Below are positions 16,588 to 25,408 of a stretch of 64,000 bases of DNA, one piece after another. The notes below the pieces were generated by a model that was not told the DNA's origin, did not search any database, and worked only from the letters and a program-made list of their open reading frames with translations. The stretch is taken from the NCBI RefSeq assembly GCF_020616595.1, contig NZ_CP085278.1:930001-994000 (forward strand), written 5' to 3'. How positions within the stretch are numbered: position 1 is the first letter of the stretch; each line of letters starts with the position of its first letter. Position numbers and translations under genes: made by a program. This DNA comes from Lentilactobacillus laojiaonis (GTDB lineage: Bacteria; Bacillota; Bacilli; Lactobacillales; Lactobacillaceae).

Positions 16588-17076
16588 ATGGATATGGATA
16601 ATCAAATGAATAATTCTAACTATAATCCCAATGACCAAGTACCTTTAGAGGGGTTAATGGTTGCCCAAGCTCCTAATTTTAAGAAAGGCGATTCCGTTAC
16701 TCTTTTAGTAGATCACGTTATGGCTCATATGGTAATGAAAATGAAAGGTGCCCCTGCTACGATCGTGGCAGGATATAATACTCGGGCCTATGCCGTTGAT
16801 TTTTATACCACCAACGACCATACACTAGTTAAAGATCACAAATGGATAATTCAACGTGAGATCAAAGGTGAAACTGATGACTCCCCAGCCCTTTCGATTG
16901 GGTCTAAAATAACTATCGAAGCTAACCATATGCCAGGTATGAGAGGCGCTGAAGCTACCATTGTTGATTCACAAGAAGGCAACATCTATATTGTTGACGT
17001 GCCCGCCTACGAAGGACAAAAACCAATGATGAATCATCGCTGGTTTATGCAAGATGAAATGAAACCTCGTAATTAA
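16588..17076 (+). CDS. Protein with two DUF1541 (YdhK-like) repeats
   Basis: A 162-aa protein with two copies of a repeat of about 60 residues. The first begins FKKGDSVTLLVDHVMAHMVMKMKGA and ends KDHKWIIQRE; the second has SIGSKITIEANHMPGMRGAEAT and ends MNHRWFMQDE. This is the DUF1541 domain of B. subtilis YdhK. YdhK is a lipoprotein, but no signal peptide or lipobox is seen here. Repeated His and Met residues suggest metal binding, which is inference only. AAGGAGG sits upstream of the ATG at 16588; the longer frame from GTG 16564 would contain that box. Confidence 0.8.
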   Translation: MDMDNQMNNSNYNPNDQVPLEGLMVAQAPNFKKGDSVTLLVDHVMAHMVMKMKGAPATIVAGYNTRAYAVDFYTTNDHTLVKDHKWIIQREIKGETDDSPALSIGSKITIEANHMPGMRGAEATIVDSQEGNIYIVDVPAYEGQKPMMNHRWFMQDEMKPRN

Positions 17077-17091
17077 ATTTAATAACTTTAG

Positions 17092-17120
17092 CAGGAACTA
17101 AGATCTTAGTTCCTGTTTTT
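17092..17120 (+). terminator. Terminator after the DUF1541 gene
   Basis: A perfect 24-bp palindrome (CAGGAACTAAGA and its complement) followed by TTTTTATC. Confidence 0.9.
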
Positions 17121-17144
17121 ATCTCTAATAAATTAGACAAAAAT

Positions 17145-17170
17145 AAAAAGCCTACATTTGTAGGCTTTTT
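17145..17170 (-). terminator. Terminator after tRNA-Leu
   Basis: AAAAAGCCTACA and TGTAGGCTTTTT form a 12-bp stem just downstream of the tRNA-Leu gene on the minus strand, with a T-run on that strand. Confidence 0.85.
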
Positions 17171-17201
17171 TTGATACTTTATAAATTTAAGTATATCTAT
17201 A

Positions 17202-17286
17202 TGCGGCCAAGAGGATTCGAACCTCCACCGGGATAATCCCGACAAGATCCTTAATCTTGCGCGTCTGCCAATTCCGCCATGGCCGC
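17202..17286 (-). tRNA. tRNA-Leu (anticodon AAG)
   Basis: An 85-nt class II tRNA with a long variable arm. The acceptor arms GCGGCCA/TGGCCGC pair fully, followed by discriminator A. The anticodon stem CAAGA/TCTTG holds the loop TTAAGGA, giving anticodon AAG, which reads CUU and, if A34 is edited to inosine, also CUC and CUA. The T-loop GGTTCGAATCC is canonical. CCA is not encoded. Confidence 0.93.
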
Positions 17287-17299
17287 ATCAACATATAAA

Positions 17300-17328
17300 A
17301 TTATATCAAGATTAAATATATAATTCAA
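17300..17328 (-). promoter_or_regulatory. Promoter of tRNA-Leu
   Basis: On the minus strand TTGAAT (17323-17328), a 17-bp spacer and TATAAT (17300-17305) lie 14 bp before the tRNA 5' end. Confidence 0.75.
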
Positions 17329-17345
17329 TATGTTTATTAAAATAA

Positions 17346-18227
17346 TTACTCGCCACGAAGGGTTGCACCCACGTTATCGATATCTAGAATTCGAAGGCTG
17401 CCATTTAAATTGATTTTTTGTAATTCAATACGCAATTCTGATAGTTTATTTTTGTTTGATATGGTAGCTATAGTAGGACCAGCTCCACTCAAATAAGTTC
17501 CATAAATTCCCAATTTATGAGCTATTTCGCGAATTTGATCTAATTCGGGAACTAAGTCTTTTCGATAAGGTTCATGAAATTGATCATTTTCTACAAAAGG
17601 TAAGGCCTGTTCCCATTTTCCTTGGCTAGCTAGGGCTAAAAACACGTTAGCAGTACTACTTGAGTAAACTGCTTGCATCAAATTAATATCTTTAGGTAAC
17701 TTAGCTCGGCTGTCTTTTTCGCTAATACCATCTGGTCTGATATACATTAATGCACCTAAATCATCCGGCATTTTAACATCAACGGCAGTTGCTATTTTTC
17801 CATCATATGTTGAAGCAACCATATTACCTAATAGGGCTGCTGAGACACTTTCAGCATGGCCTTCCATCTTGGCACCCATATTAATTTGTTCTTCAATTGA
17901 TAAATTCATATCTCCTAAAGCATTGGCAATTTTAATTCCTGCTACTACCGCAGTTGTACTAGATCCTAGTCCATGTGTTACTGGAACATCGGAAATAACA
18001 GTTAATTGATGCGGATGAATGGTAGGATTAACTTTTAAAATGGATTGAACAATTAAATTACGTTCATCGGTTGGAATTCCCTTACCTTGAGCATGATTAA
18101 CTTGCCATTTGTCCATTTCTTCTTCAACAATTACAGTAAAGTATAAATGAAATGCAATACCAATTGAATCCATCCCTGAGCCTAGATTTGCAGAAGTTGC
18201 CGGAACTCGAACAATGATTTTTCCCAT
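17346..18227 (-). CDS. thrB: Homoserine kinase
   Basis: A GHMP-family kinase that phosphorylates homoserine on the way to threonine. It has the N-terminal RVPATSANLGSGMDS motif, the ATP-binding loop HGLGSSTTAVVAG near residues 86-98, and the C-terminal GTYLSGAGPTIA motif. At about 293 aa it has the usual size. The ATG at 18227 is preferred because AAAGGTGG lies 8 nt upstream and overlaps the GTG of the longer frame. Homoserine dehydrogenase (hom) and threonine synthase (thrC), commonly adjacent, are not in the window. Confidence 0.88.
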   Translation of the reverse strand: MGKIIVRVPATSANLGSGMDSIGIAFHLYFTVIVEEEMDKWQVNHAQGKGIPTDERNLIVQSILKVNPTIHPHQLTVISDVPVTHGLGSSTTAVVAGIKIANALGDMNLSIEEQINMGAKMEGHAESVSAALLGNMVASTYDGKIATAVDVKMPDDLGALMYIRPDGISEKDSRAKLPKDINLMQAVYSSSTANVFLALASQGKWEQALPFVENDQFHEPYRKDLVPELDQIREIAHKLGIYGTYLSGAGPTIATISNKNKLSELRIELQKINLNGSLRILDIDNVGATLRGE

Positions 18228-18277
18228 CAAGAGTACCACCTTTCAAAATTGTTTTGCTTAGTACTAATTATAATCAA

Positions 18278-18718
18278 TCAAGTTACATTTTTAAATATTA
18301 TGTTTCCACGACATTTTCCACAACATCTTAATTTTAAATTGATTTTTCTTTGGCGATAATATTTTTGATGGCATTTTACACATTCATAAATATATTTATA
18401 CTTTGGTGAATCAATTGACGGTACATACCTTAATCCACCAACTTTATTTAGTAATTGTTTAAACTCTTTAGTACTATGCCGTCCCGATTGACCTGCTAAG
18501 TGCAAATGATAGTGGCAAAGTTCGTGCTTAATTATTCCAATTAAAATTTGCGGATGGTGAATAAATTTAGGATTAATATCAATATTATGATTTTTTATAT
18601 GATATCGACCTCCGGTAGTTTTTAAGCGGTTATTAAAAGTTGCTTGATGTTTAAATTCCCGCTTAAATTCACTAATAGAAATTTTTTCAATTAGCTGTTG
18701 TAATTCTTGATCTGACAA
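18278..18718 (-). CDS. SprT-like zinc protein (YdcK family)
   Basis: A 146-aa protein with the HELCH zinc-binding motif inside GIIKHELCHYHLHLAGQ near residues 83-99 and a C-terminal zinc ribbon (CVKC, then CGKC). SprT/Spartan-like proteins are putative metalloproteases; the function of the bacterial short form is unknown. It begins 10 bp after the tex stop, the same tex-sprT order as B. subtilis ydcI-ydcK. HELCH keeps the catalytic Glu. Confidence 0.88.
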   Translation of the reverse strand: MSDQELQQLIEKISISEFKREFKHQATFNNRLKTTGGRYHIKNHNIDINPKFIHHPQILIGIIKHELCHYHLHLAGQSGRHSTKEFKQLLNKVGGLRYVPSIDSPKYKYIYECVKCHQKYYRQRKINLKLRCCGKCRGNIIFKNVT

Positions 18719-18728
18719 TTATTAATCA

Positions 18729-20900
18729 CTAACCTTCCTTAGGTTCGATCATAGTAAGTTGAATTCTTTGACGATCCAAATCAACGGCAGTTACCCAGAC
18801 ATTAACAATTTCACCAACCGAAACTACTTCAGCAGGGTTTTTAATAAATTGATCAGTTAATTGAGAAATATGCACTAATCCATCCTGTTTCACACCAATA
18901 TCCACAAAAACTCCAAAATCTACTACGTTTCTAACGGTACCCTTTAATTGCATTCCAACTTTTAAATCTTCCATCGATAACACATCTTGTCTTAACAAAG
19001 GTGAATTCATATTGTCACGCACATCACGACCTGGGGTAATTAATCCTTTAATAATATCAACTAAGGTTACTTTACCAATTTCCAGTTGATCAGCTAATGA
19101 ATCTAAATCGACTTTAGCTAATACGGCAGCAAGCTCTTCAGATCCTAAGTCTTTTAAATCAAAATGATACATTGCTAGAATTTTTTTAGCTAACGTGTAG
19201 TTTTCTGGATGAATATCCGTATTATCTAATGGATTATTGCCATCAATGATCCTTAAAAATCCTACCGATTGCTCATAGGCTTTAGGACCCAACCGAGGAA
19301 CTTGTTGTAATTGGCTGCGCTTAATAAATTTACCATTATCTAAACGATACTTAACAATATTATTAGCCACAGTTTTACTTAGACCGGAAATATGCGTTAA
19401 CAAGTCTGGACTAGCGGAATTTAAATCAATTCCCACTTGATTAACAGCCGTTTCAACTACTTGATCTAATTTTTGAGTTAAATTTTTTTGAGATACATCA
19501 TGTTGATATTGACCAACTCCGATAGACTGGGGGTCAATTTTGACTAGTTCTGCCAATGGGTCCTGAATTCTTCTACCAATACTTACTGCTGAACGTTCTT
19601 CAACATTAAAGTCAGGGAACTCTTCTCGGGCAACTTTACTGGCCGAATATACAGAAGCTCCTGCTTCATTAGTAATTACGTAATAAACTGGATAGCCGAT
19701 TTTTTTAATTGCTTCTGCTACAAATAATTCTGACTCTCGGCTGGCAGTCCCATTACCAATAGCAATCATTTCAACGTGATATTTTTCAACAAAGTCAATA
19801 AATTCTGGCATGGCTTGTTTACGTTTAGCTTCACTAGCTGGTTTATGAGGATAGATTACCTTTTTAGCTAAAAAGGCTCCATTTTGATCCATTATGGCTA
19901 ACTTGCAACCAGTACGATAAGCCGGGTCAAATCCCATCACGATTTTACCTTTTAACGGAGCTTGCATTAATAAGTTATATAAGTTGTTACCAAATACATC
20001 AATGGCGTGTCGATCTGCAATTTCAGTTAATTCCTTACGAATTTCTCGTTCAATTGCCGGACCGATGAACCGACTGTAAGCATCTCCAATTGCATCGTCT
20101 ATCAATTGTTGAGCTAAGTTATTTTCAGATTTAACCAGTTGATGATGTAAATACTGATTAATTTTAATTTCATCAACTTTAATCTTAACCGTAAGTATGG
20201 CGGATTTTTCTCCTCGATTAATTGCCAGTACTCTAAAGGATGGCACTGTCTTAATTAATTCTTCAAAATCATAATATTGTTGATAAACCTGTTTTTCATC
20301 CTCAGCTTTCCCATTTCGCTTTACTTTTGAAACTAATAATCCCGTCTGCTTAGTATATCCACGAATCCATTTTCTAAAACTAGCTTGTTCACTGATATAT
20401 TCTGATAAAATTTCGTGAATTCCAGTAATCACACTATCCCGATCAGCTAAATCCTGGTTAGGATCAATCGCTTGATTAATTTTTTCAGATAAATGATTAT
20501 TAAATTTTAATACAGCTTGAGCTAGTGGCTCTAGGCCTTGTTCCTTAGCAATAGCTGCCTTAGTTCGACGTTTTTGTTTATAGGGCAAATATAAGTCCTC
20601 AACCTGTTGTAAATTGGTTGCTTGATTAATTTCGGTTTGCAGTTGCTTAGTTAACATTCCCTGTTCAGAAATTTTTTTAGTAACCTCATCCTTACGGTTA
20701 TTTAGCGTGGTTACCTTATGCGCGATTTCTTGAATATCACGAATTTGAACCTCATCTAAATTATGCGTCCGTTCTTTACGATATCTAGCAATAAATGGTA
20801 CCGTATCCCCATCGTTTAGCATTTCTAAGGTTGCTTTAATTTGTTGGGTATTAATCCCCGATAATGACTGATGAACTTCCTCGATTAAATTAAAAGTCAT
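18729..20900 (-). CDS. tex: Tex family RNA-binding transcription accessory protein
   Basis: A 723-aa Tex/YhgF protein. Domain order: N-terminal helical domain with VPFIARYRKERT near residues 34-45, the YqgF RNase H-like fold with VMGFDPAYRTGCKLAIMD near 321-338, a helix-hairpin-helix region (LLTHISGLSKTVANNIVKYR near 500-519), and a C-terminal S1 RNA-binding domain (about 645-720, GMQLKGTVRNVVDFGVFVDI). Tex influences transcription and tolerance to toxin expression in several bacteria. It is co-transcribed with the SprT-like gene. Confidence 0.93.
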   Translation of the reverse strand: MTFNLIEEVHQSLSGINTQQIKATLEMLNDGDTVPFIARYRKERTHNLDEVQIRDIQEIAHKVTTLNNRKDEVTKKISEQGMLTKQLQTEINQATNLQQVEDLYLPYKQKRRTKAAIAKEQGLEPLAQAVLKFNNHLSEKINQAIDPNQDLADRDSVITGIHEILSEYISEQASFRKWIRGYTKQTGLLVSKVKRNGKAEDEKQVYQQYYDFEELIKTVPSFRVLAINRGEKSAILTVKIKVDEIKINQYLHHQLVKSENNLAQQLIDDAIGDAYSRFIGPAIEREIRKELTEIADRHAIDVFGNNLYNLLMQAPLKGKIVMGFDPAYRTGCKLAIMDQNGAFLAKKVIYPHKPASEAKRKQAMPEFIDFVEKYHVEMIAIGNGTASRESELFVAEAIKKIGYPVYYVITNEAGASVYSASKVAREEFPDFNVEERSAVSIGRRIQDPLAELVKIDPQSIGVGQYQHDVSQKNLTQKLDQVVETAVNQVGIDLNSASPDLLTHISGLSKTVANNIVKYRLDNGKFIKRSQLQQVPRLGPKAYEQSVGFLRIIDGNNPLDNTDIHPENYTLAKKILAMYHFDLKDLGSEELAAVLAKVDLDSLADQLEIGKVTLVDIIKGLITPGRDVRDNMNSPLLRQDVLSMEDLKVGMQLKGTVRNVVDFGVFVDIGVKQDGLVHISQLTDQFIKNPAEVVSVGEIVNVWVTAVDLDRQRIQLTMIEPKEG

Positions 20901-20962
20901 TTGATTCCTCCACCATTCGCTTTAGTTATTATTAATTATAGCATCATAAAATTTACCCAAAC

Positions 20963-20992
20963 AAAAAAGAGATACCTAAGCATCTCCTTTTT
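20963..20992 (-). terminator. Terminator after the 143-residue protein gene
   Basis: On the minus strand AAAGGAGAT pairs with ATCTCTTTT around a short loop and runs into T residues, immediately after the stop at 20996. The stem is short, so this is a moderate call. Confidence 0.6.
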
Positions 20993-20995
20993 ATT

Positions 20996-21427
20996 TTATA
21001 AGGAATTCATAATTCTTCCGGTAGTATTAGAAACCTTTCCAATTGCGGCTTCTTGATCTTTTTCAGATTGTTGGAATTTGGCTACATCAACCTTTTGGTT
21101 TGAAGCATCAATACTATCTGTCATATCTTGACAAGCTTGAGCATATTCTTTATATGCATTAATTAATTGAGTATTTTTACCCATTAATTTGACGGGAACT
21201 TTTAAATTTTGTAGTTTATTAACATTTTCTTGATAACGATCCGTACCATCTTGAAAATGTTTTTTGATGCGAGATAATTCATCGGTATCTAATTGAGCAA
21301 CAGAATCACTATCCATAGATTTTTTTATTAATTCATAATCGTCATTTAAATCCTCACCATTTTTGGTAGTACTATCAATTACATCAGTTAGAACCTTTGT
21401 ATAAGTTGCATAGTCATTTCTTTTCAT
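20996..21427 (-). CDS. Uncharacterised 143-aa helical protein
   Basis: Not recognised. The sequence is hydrophilic and mostly helix-forming, with many Asp, Lys and Gln, no Cys and no signal peptide or membrane segment. A likely coiled-coil stretch covers about residues 55-100 (DELSRIKKHFQDGTDRYQEN onward). AGGAAG-type ribosome site before the ATG. It forms a single-gene unit between nadE and tex with its own terminator. It may be a cytoplasmic protein specific to lactobacilli; no function is proposed. Confidence 0.7.
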   Translation of the reverse strand: MKRNDYATYTKVLTDVIDSTTKNGEDLNDDYELIKKSMDSDSVAQLDTDELSRIKKHFQDGTDRYQENVNKLQNLKVPVKLMGKNTQLINAYKEYAQACQDMTDSIDASNQKVDVAKFQQSEKDQEAAIGKVSNTTGRIMNSL

Positions 21428-21557
21428 TTAAATCTTCCTTTCATTCCAATATTCATTCACCAAATAAAAATATTTCTTTACTAATTATATTCAATAGTTA
21501 AATATTTATATGGAGTTTGAATCTGAAATTTCTAATTATTAATAAAGTATTTAAAAC

Positions 21558-22385
21558 TTACTTCCAAAAGTCATCATAGATATTAATTGGTAAATGACGT
21601 TTGTGCATGGTTTTGTGATACCAATTTTCAATTCGTTGGGCTACTAGTTCCTCAACGGCCTTACCTTCTAAATAATCATCAATTTCATTATAGGTAACCC
21701 CTAAAGCAATTTCATCCGGTAATGCCGGACGATCTTCCTCTAAATCAGCTGTAGGAACTTTTTCGTAGAGATGTTTAGGAGCATTTAAATACTCAAGCAT
21801 TTGGCGACCCTGACGTTTATCCAAACGCCATAAAGGAGTAATATCGGCTGCTCCATCTCCAAACTTGGTATAAAAACCAGTCACTGCTTCAGCGGCATGA
21901 TCGGTTCCCAAGACTGCTCCACTGGTAGTTCCAGCAATTCCAAATTGAGCAATCATACGCTGTCTAGCTTTAATGTTTCCCTTATTAAAATCAGACACTT
22001 CCAAATGATTATTTTCCAATTGGACTAACATCTGGTCAGTAGCTGGTTTAATGTCCACTACCATAGTCTGATCGGCTTGCATAAATTTAATAGCATCCAA
22101 AGCATCGGATTCATCTGCTTGAACTCCATAAGGTAATCGAACCGCAATAAATTGGTAAGAATACTTACCAGTTTCATCACGAAGTTCTTGAATGGCCATT
22201 TGAGCTAGTTTACCTGCTAACGTTGAATCTTGTCCTCCAGAAATTCCTAAAACTAAGGTTTTCAAAAAAGGATATTTTTTTAAATAATCTTTCATAAAAT
22301 CAATACTTTTACGAATTTCAATTTTAGGATCAATCGTTGGTTGTACTCTTAAATCTTGAATAATTTTTGCTTGTTGTGGTCTCAT
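21558..22385 (-). CDS. nadE: Ammonia-dependent NAD synthetase
   Basis: Makes NAD from nicotinate adenine dinucleotide, ATP and ammonia. The adenylation P-loop [16 protein letters not shown] begins near residue 44, and [19 protein letters not shown] provides the usual ATP/NaAD-binding segment. Starting at the ATG 22385 gives 275 aa, the size of E. coli NadE; the frame extends to GTG 22400, but GTGAGG is then inside it. No glutaminase domain is fused. It follows pncB by 15 bp, forming a niacin salvage operon. Confidence 0.95.
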   Translation of the reverse strand: MRPQQAKIIQDLRVQPTIDPKIEIRKSIDFMKDYLKKYPFLKTLVLGISGGQDSTLAGKLAQMAIQELRDETGKYSYQFIAVRLPYGVQADESDALDAIKFMQADQTMVVDIKPATDQMLVQLENNHLEVSDFNKGNIKARQRMIAQFGIAGTTSGAVLGTDHAAEAVTGFYTKFGDGAADITPLWRLDKRQGRQMLEYLNAPKHLYEKVPTADLEEDRPALPDEIALGVTYNEIDDYLEGKAVEELVAQRIENWYHKTMHKRHLPINIYDDFWK

Positions 22386-22400
22386 CTTACAGTGCCTCAC

Positions 22401-23858
22401 TTAGTATTTTATCTTATTAATATATGAATGCACTCGATTAATAATCATATTTTTATTGTCCCAACATTTTTTGGATAAATCAACTGGATAATCTTCAGGA
22501 TTTAACTCACGTTTGTATTCGGGCCAAAGAGCTGATAATGATTTATCTGCAAATTTCTTAATTTGTTGAATATTAGGTAATTCATAAATTAATTTACCGT
22601 CTTTAACGATATCTTGTAATACTGGACGAGCATCAAAATTCTGAACTTCCTTATTAATATAAGTATATTGAGGATGGAACATATATAATGATGCTTCATC
22701 ATTAGGATTTTCATCCGCTAGAGTAATATAGTCTCCTTCAGATTTACCATCTGCTTTATCGGTAATTCTCCAAACTTGCTTTTTACCGGGAGTAGAAATT
22801 TTTTCGGCATTTCCAGAAATCTTGATGCGATCTTCCATTTCACCTTGATCATTTTCCATTGAAACTAATTTATATACTGCTCCTAAAGCAGGTTGATCAA
22901 AGGAAGTGATTACTTTAGTTCCCACTCCCCAAACATCAATTTTAGCGTGTTGCATTTTCAAACTATTAATTGTATCTTCATCTAAATCATTTGATGCATA
23001 AATTTTGGCATTAGGATAGCCAGCATTATCTAACATTTCTCGAACTTTTTTAGAAAGGTAAGCCATATCTCCAGAATCAATGCGAATACCTAAAAAGTTA
23101 ATTTTATTGCCCATTTCATCAGCAACTTTAATTGCGTTAGGAATACCACTTTTTAAGGTATCAAAAGTATCTACTAAAAAGCAGCAATCATAATGCGTTT
23201 CGGCGTAAGCCTTAAAAGCATCATAATCATTACCAAAGGCTTCCACCATAGAATGAGCGTGGGTTCCACTAATCGGAATTCCAAATTCTTTACCAGCTAA
23301 TACATTAGAAGTCGCATCAAATCCACCAATTAAGGCAGCTCGGGTGCCCCAAATGGCCGCTGACGTCTCTTGGGCTCTACGGCTACCAAATTCCAGTAAT
23401 GGATCTTTACCGGCCGCAGTTCTAATTCTAGAAGCTTTAGTAGCAATTAAGGTTTGATAATTAACGATATTTAAAATTGCGGTTTCGATTAATTGGCATT
23501 CCGCTAAACCACCTTCTACTTGAAGGATCGGTTCGTTATTAAAAACTAAATCACCTTCTAGAGCTGAACGAATTGTTCCTGTAAATTTGAAATTTCTTAA
23601 GTAATTTAAAAAAGATTCTGAAAAATCATATACTTCGTTTAAATATTTGATATCATCATCTGTAAACTTAATGTTTTTGATATATTCAATAATGTGTTGT
23701 AATCCTGCAAAGACTGCATATCCATTTCCAAATGGTAAATTTCTAAAATACACTTCAAAAACGGCATGTCGATTATGCATCCCTTTTTCAAAATAAGTAT
23801 CCATCATATTTAATTCATATGCATCGGTATGTAGGGTTAATTTATTTTGATCTAACAT
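22401..23858 (-). CDS. pncB: Nicotinate phosphoribosyltransferase
   Basis: Joins nicotinate with PRPP to give nicotinate mononucleotide, the first step of NAD salvage. The 485-aa protein has the family start (TLHTDAYELNMMDTYFEKGM), ILNIVNYQTLIATKASRIR, the substrate segment LEFGSRRAQETSAAIWGTRA, and SGTHAHSMVEAFG. The ATG at 23858 is 6 nt after GGAGG; upstream in-frame codons precede the ribosome site. The operon pncB-nadE lacks a de novo pathway nearby, consistent with a nicotinate requirement. Confidence 0.94.
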   Translation of the reverse strand: MLDQNKLTLHTDAYELNMMDTYFEKGMHNRHAVFEVYFRNLPFGNGYAVFAGLQHIIEYIKNIKFTDDDIKYLNEVYDFSESFLNYLRNFKFTGTIRSALEGDLVFNNEPILQVEGGLAECQLIETAILNIVNYQTLIATKASRIRTAAGKDPLLEFGSRRAQETSAAIWGTRAALIGGFDATSNVLAGKEFGIPISGTHAHSMVEAFGNDYDAFKAYAETHYDCCFLVDTFDTLKSGIPNAIKVADEMGNKINFLGIRIDSGDMAYLSKKVREMLDNAGYPNAKIYASNDLDEDTINSLKMQHAKIDVWGVGTKVITSFDQPALGAVYKLVSMENDQGEMEDRIKISGNAEKISTPGKKQVWRITDKADGKSEGDYITLADENPNDEASLYMFHPQYTYINKEVQNFDARPVLQDIVKDGKLIYELPNIQQIKKFADKSLSALWPEYKRELNPEDYPVDLSKKCWDNKNMIINRVHSYINKIKY

Positions 23859-23949
23859 GGACATCCTCCTGTAGTTACAAATTATTTTATCACAAACTTG
23901 CAAACTTATAATCATTTCAACAATTATTTATTATGAAAGGTTCTCCCTA

Positions 23950-24669
23950 ATGACAACTAACTCAGTTAAGATATTAGATATTAATTTCATCAATACCACC
24001 TTTAACCAATTTACCAATCAGTTACATAAAAGAATTGATCAACATCAAAAAACTTTTGTAGTTACTGCTAATCCAGAGATTGTTATGTACGCTAAGCAAC
24101 ATCCTAGTTATAAAAAAATTATTCAAACTGCTGATTTTATTACTGCTGATGGCACTGGAATTGTAATGGGATCCAAAATCATTAAGGACCCACTTCCAGA
24201 AAGAATTACTGGTTTTGACTTGTTTATTAACTTACTAACTTGGGGTAACCAACACCACAAATCCGTTTATTTATTGGGTAGTAAACCTGAAGTTATTAAA
24301 AAAGTGGTTCAAAAGGTGCAACAAAACTATCCTAATCTTAAAATAATTGGTTTTAATGATGGTTATTTTAAAGATGATACCCCTATTATTGAAAAAATTA
24401 AAGCCGGCCAACCCGATATGGTTTTTGTAGCCACTGGTTTTCCTAAGCAAGAAGAATTTATTTATCATAACCAACATTTAGCTAACGGCCTATGGATGGG
24501 AATTGGCGGTTCATTTGACGTATTAGCTGGAAATGTTAAACGAGCTCCTCAAATTTGGCAAAAGATGCATTTAGAATGGTTATATCGAGTAATTAAAGAG
24601 CCTAGTCGAATTACTAGATTGTCAGTACTACCTAAATATTTAAAATTAGTAATCAAACAAAAAAGGTAA
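23950..24669 (+). CDS. tagA: WecG/TagA/CpsF family glycosyltransferase
   Basis: A 239-aa GT26 enzyme, in teichoic acid synthesis adding N-acetylmannosamine to lipid-linked GlcNAc on the inner face of the membrane. Seen are VTANPEIVMYA near residues 38-48, TADGTGIVMGSKI (catalytic Asp region) near 65-77, VFVATGFPKQEEFI near 158-171 and the C-terminal LEWLYRVIKEPSRITRL. The sugar cannot be fixed: some members make other surface polymers. It is divergent from pncB and stands alone, without other tag genes in the window. Confidence 0.88.
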   Translation: MTTNSVKILDINFINTTFNQFTNQLHKRIDQHQKTFVVTANPEIVMYAKQHPSYKKIIQTADFITADGTGIVMGSKIIKDPLPERITGFDLFINLLTWGNQHHKSVYLLGSKPEVIKKVVQKVQQNYPNLKIIGFNDGYFKDDTPIIEKIKAGQPDMVFVATGFPKQEEFIYHNQHLANGLWMGIGGSFDVLAGNVKRAPQIWQKMHLEWLYRVIKEPSRITRLSVLPKYLKLVIKQKR

Positions 24670-24689
24670 TCATAATGATTACCTTTTTT
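24659..24689. terminator. Bidirectional terminator between tagA and nagR
   Basis: AAAAAGGTAATCAT and ATGATTACCTTTTT pair with almost no loop. The tagA stop codon is inside the stem, and the convergent nagR gene ends two bases past it. Confidence 0.85.
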
Positions 24690-24690
24690 A

Positions 24691-25395
24691 TTATCCTTTT
24701 TCTAAATAAAATTCAAAACGATCTGCCACATATTGTGTTCTTACGTATTCAAATGGCTTTCCATTTTTGAGATAAGTGGTCTGTCGTAACATTAAGATGG
24801 GATCACTTCGTTTAATATCCAAATATTCAGCAATTTTTTCGGCAGCTAAAGTAGATGAAATCGTTTGTTGAGCTTTGCCAATTATCATATTATTTTTTTG
24901 TTCTAGTGATTGATATAAAGAGCTAGTTACTTCGGATTTATCTAAACCATCAATAAATTTTTCGGGAATCGTAGCAACTTCAAAACAAATTGGCACATTA
25001 TCCCCATAACGAATTCGCTCCATTCTCAAAACTGGTTCATTTTCTTTAATTCCTAAAATCTCCACTTCACTTAAAGAAGGTTCCATAATATGATAAGAAA
25101 TTGTTTTACTTGAAGGAACTTTATTTTGAGCTAACATCAAATCAGTAAAACTAGTAACGGTACTCATTTTTTCTTGAACTTTTTGATTGGCTACATAAGT
25201 ACCAGATCCAACCCGTCGTTCTAAAATTCCTTCATCCACTAAAGTTTGAATTGCCTGTCTTAAAGTCATTCGACTTACCCCAAAATCAATCGATAGTTCA
25301 CGCTCAGAAGGAATACGGTCTCCAATCTTCCATTTACCATCTTCAATATTAGTTTTAATTTCATTATGAATTTGAATATAAATTGGTAAGCCCAT
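24691..25395 (-). CDS. nagR: GntR/HutC-family repressor NagR (YvoA-like)
   Basis: A 234-aa regulator with an N-terminal winged helix (residues about 8-72, PSERELSIDFGVSRMTLRQAI, GSGTYVA) and a UTRA effector domain (about 95-232, PVLRMERIRYGD and FEYVRTQYVADRFEF). This is the architecture of YvoA/NagR, which represses N-acetylglucosamine genes and is released by amino-sugar phosphates. It lies 13 bp after nagA, and a matching dre operator sits in the nagA promoter, supporting autoregulated control. Confidence 0.88.
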   Translation of the reverse strand: MGLPIYIQIHNEIKTNIEDGKWKIGDRIPSERELSIDFGVSRMTLRQAIQTLVDEGILERRVGSGTYVANQKVQEKMSTVTSFTDLMLAQNKVPSSKTISYHIMEPSLSEVEILGIKENEPVLRMERIRYGDNVPICFEVATIPEKFIDGLDKSEVTSSLYQSLEQKNNMIIGKAQQTISSTLAAEKIAEYLDIKRSDPILMLRQTTYLKNGKPFEYVRTQYVADRFEFYLEKG

Positions 25396-25408
25396 CTTTT
25401 ATCAACCC

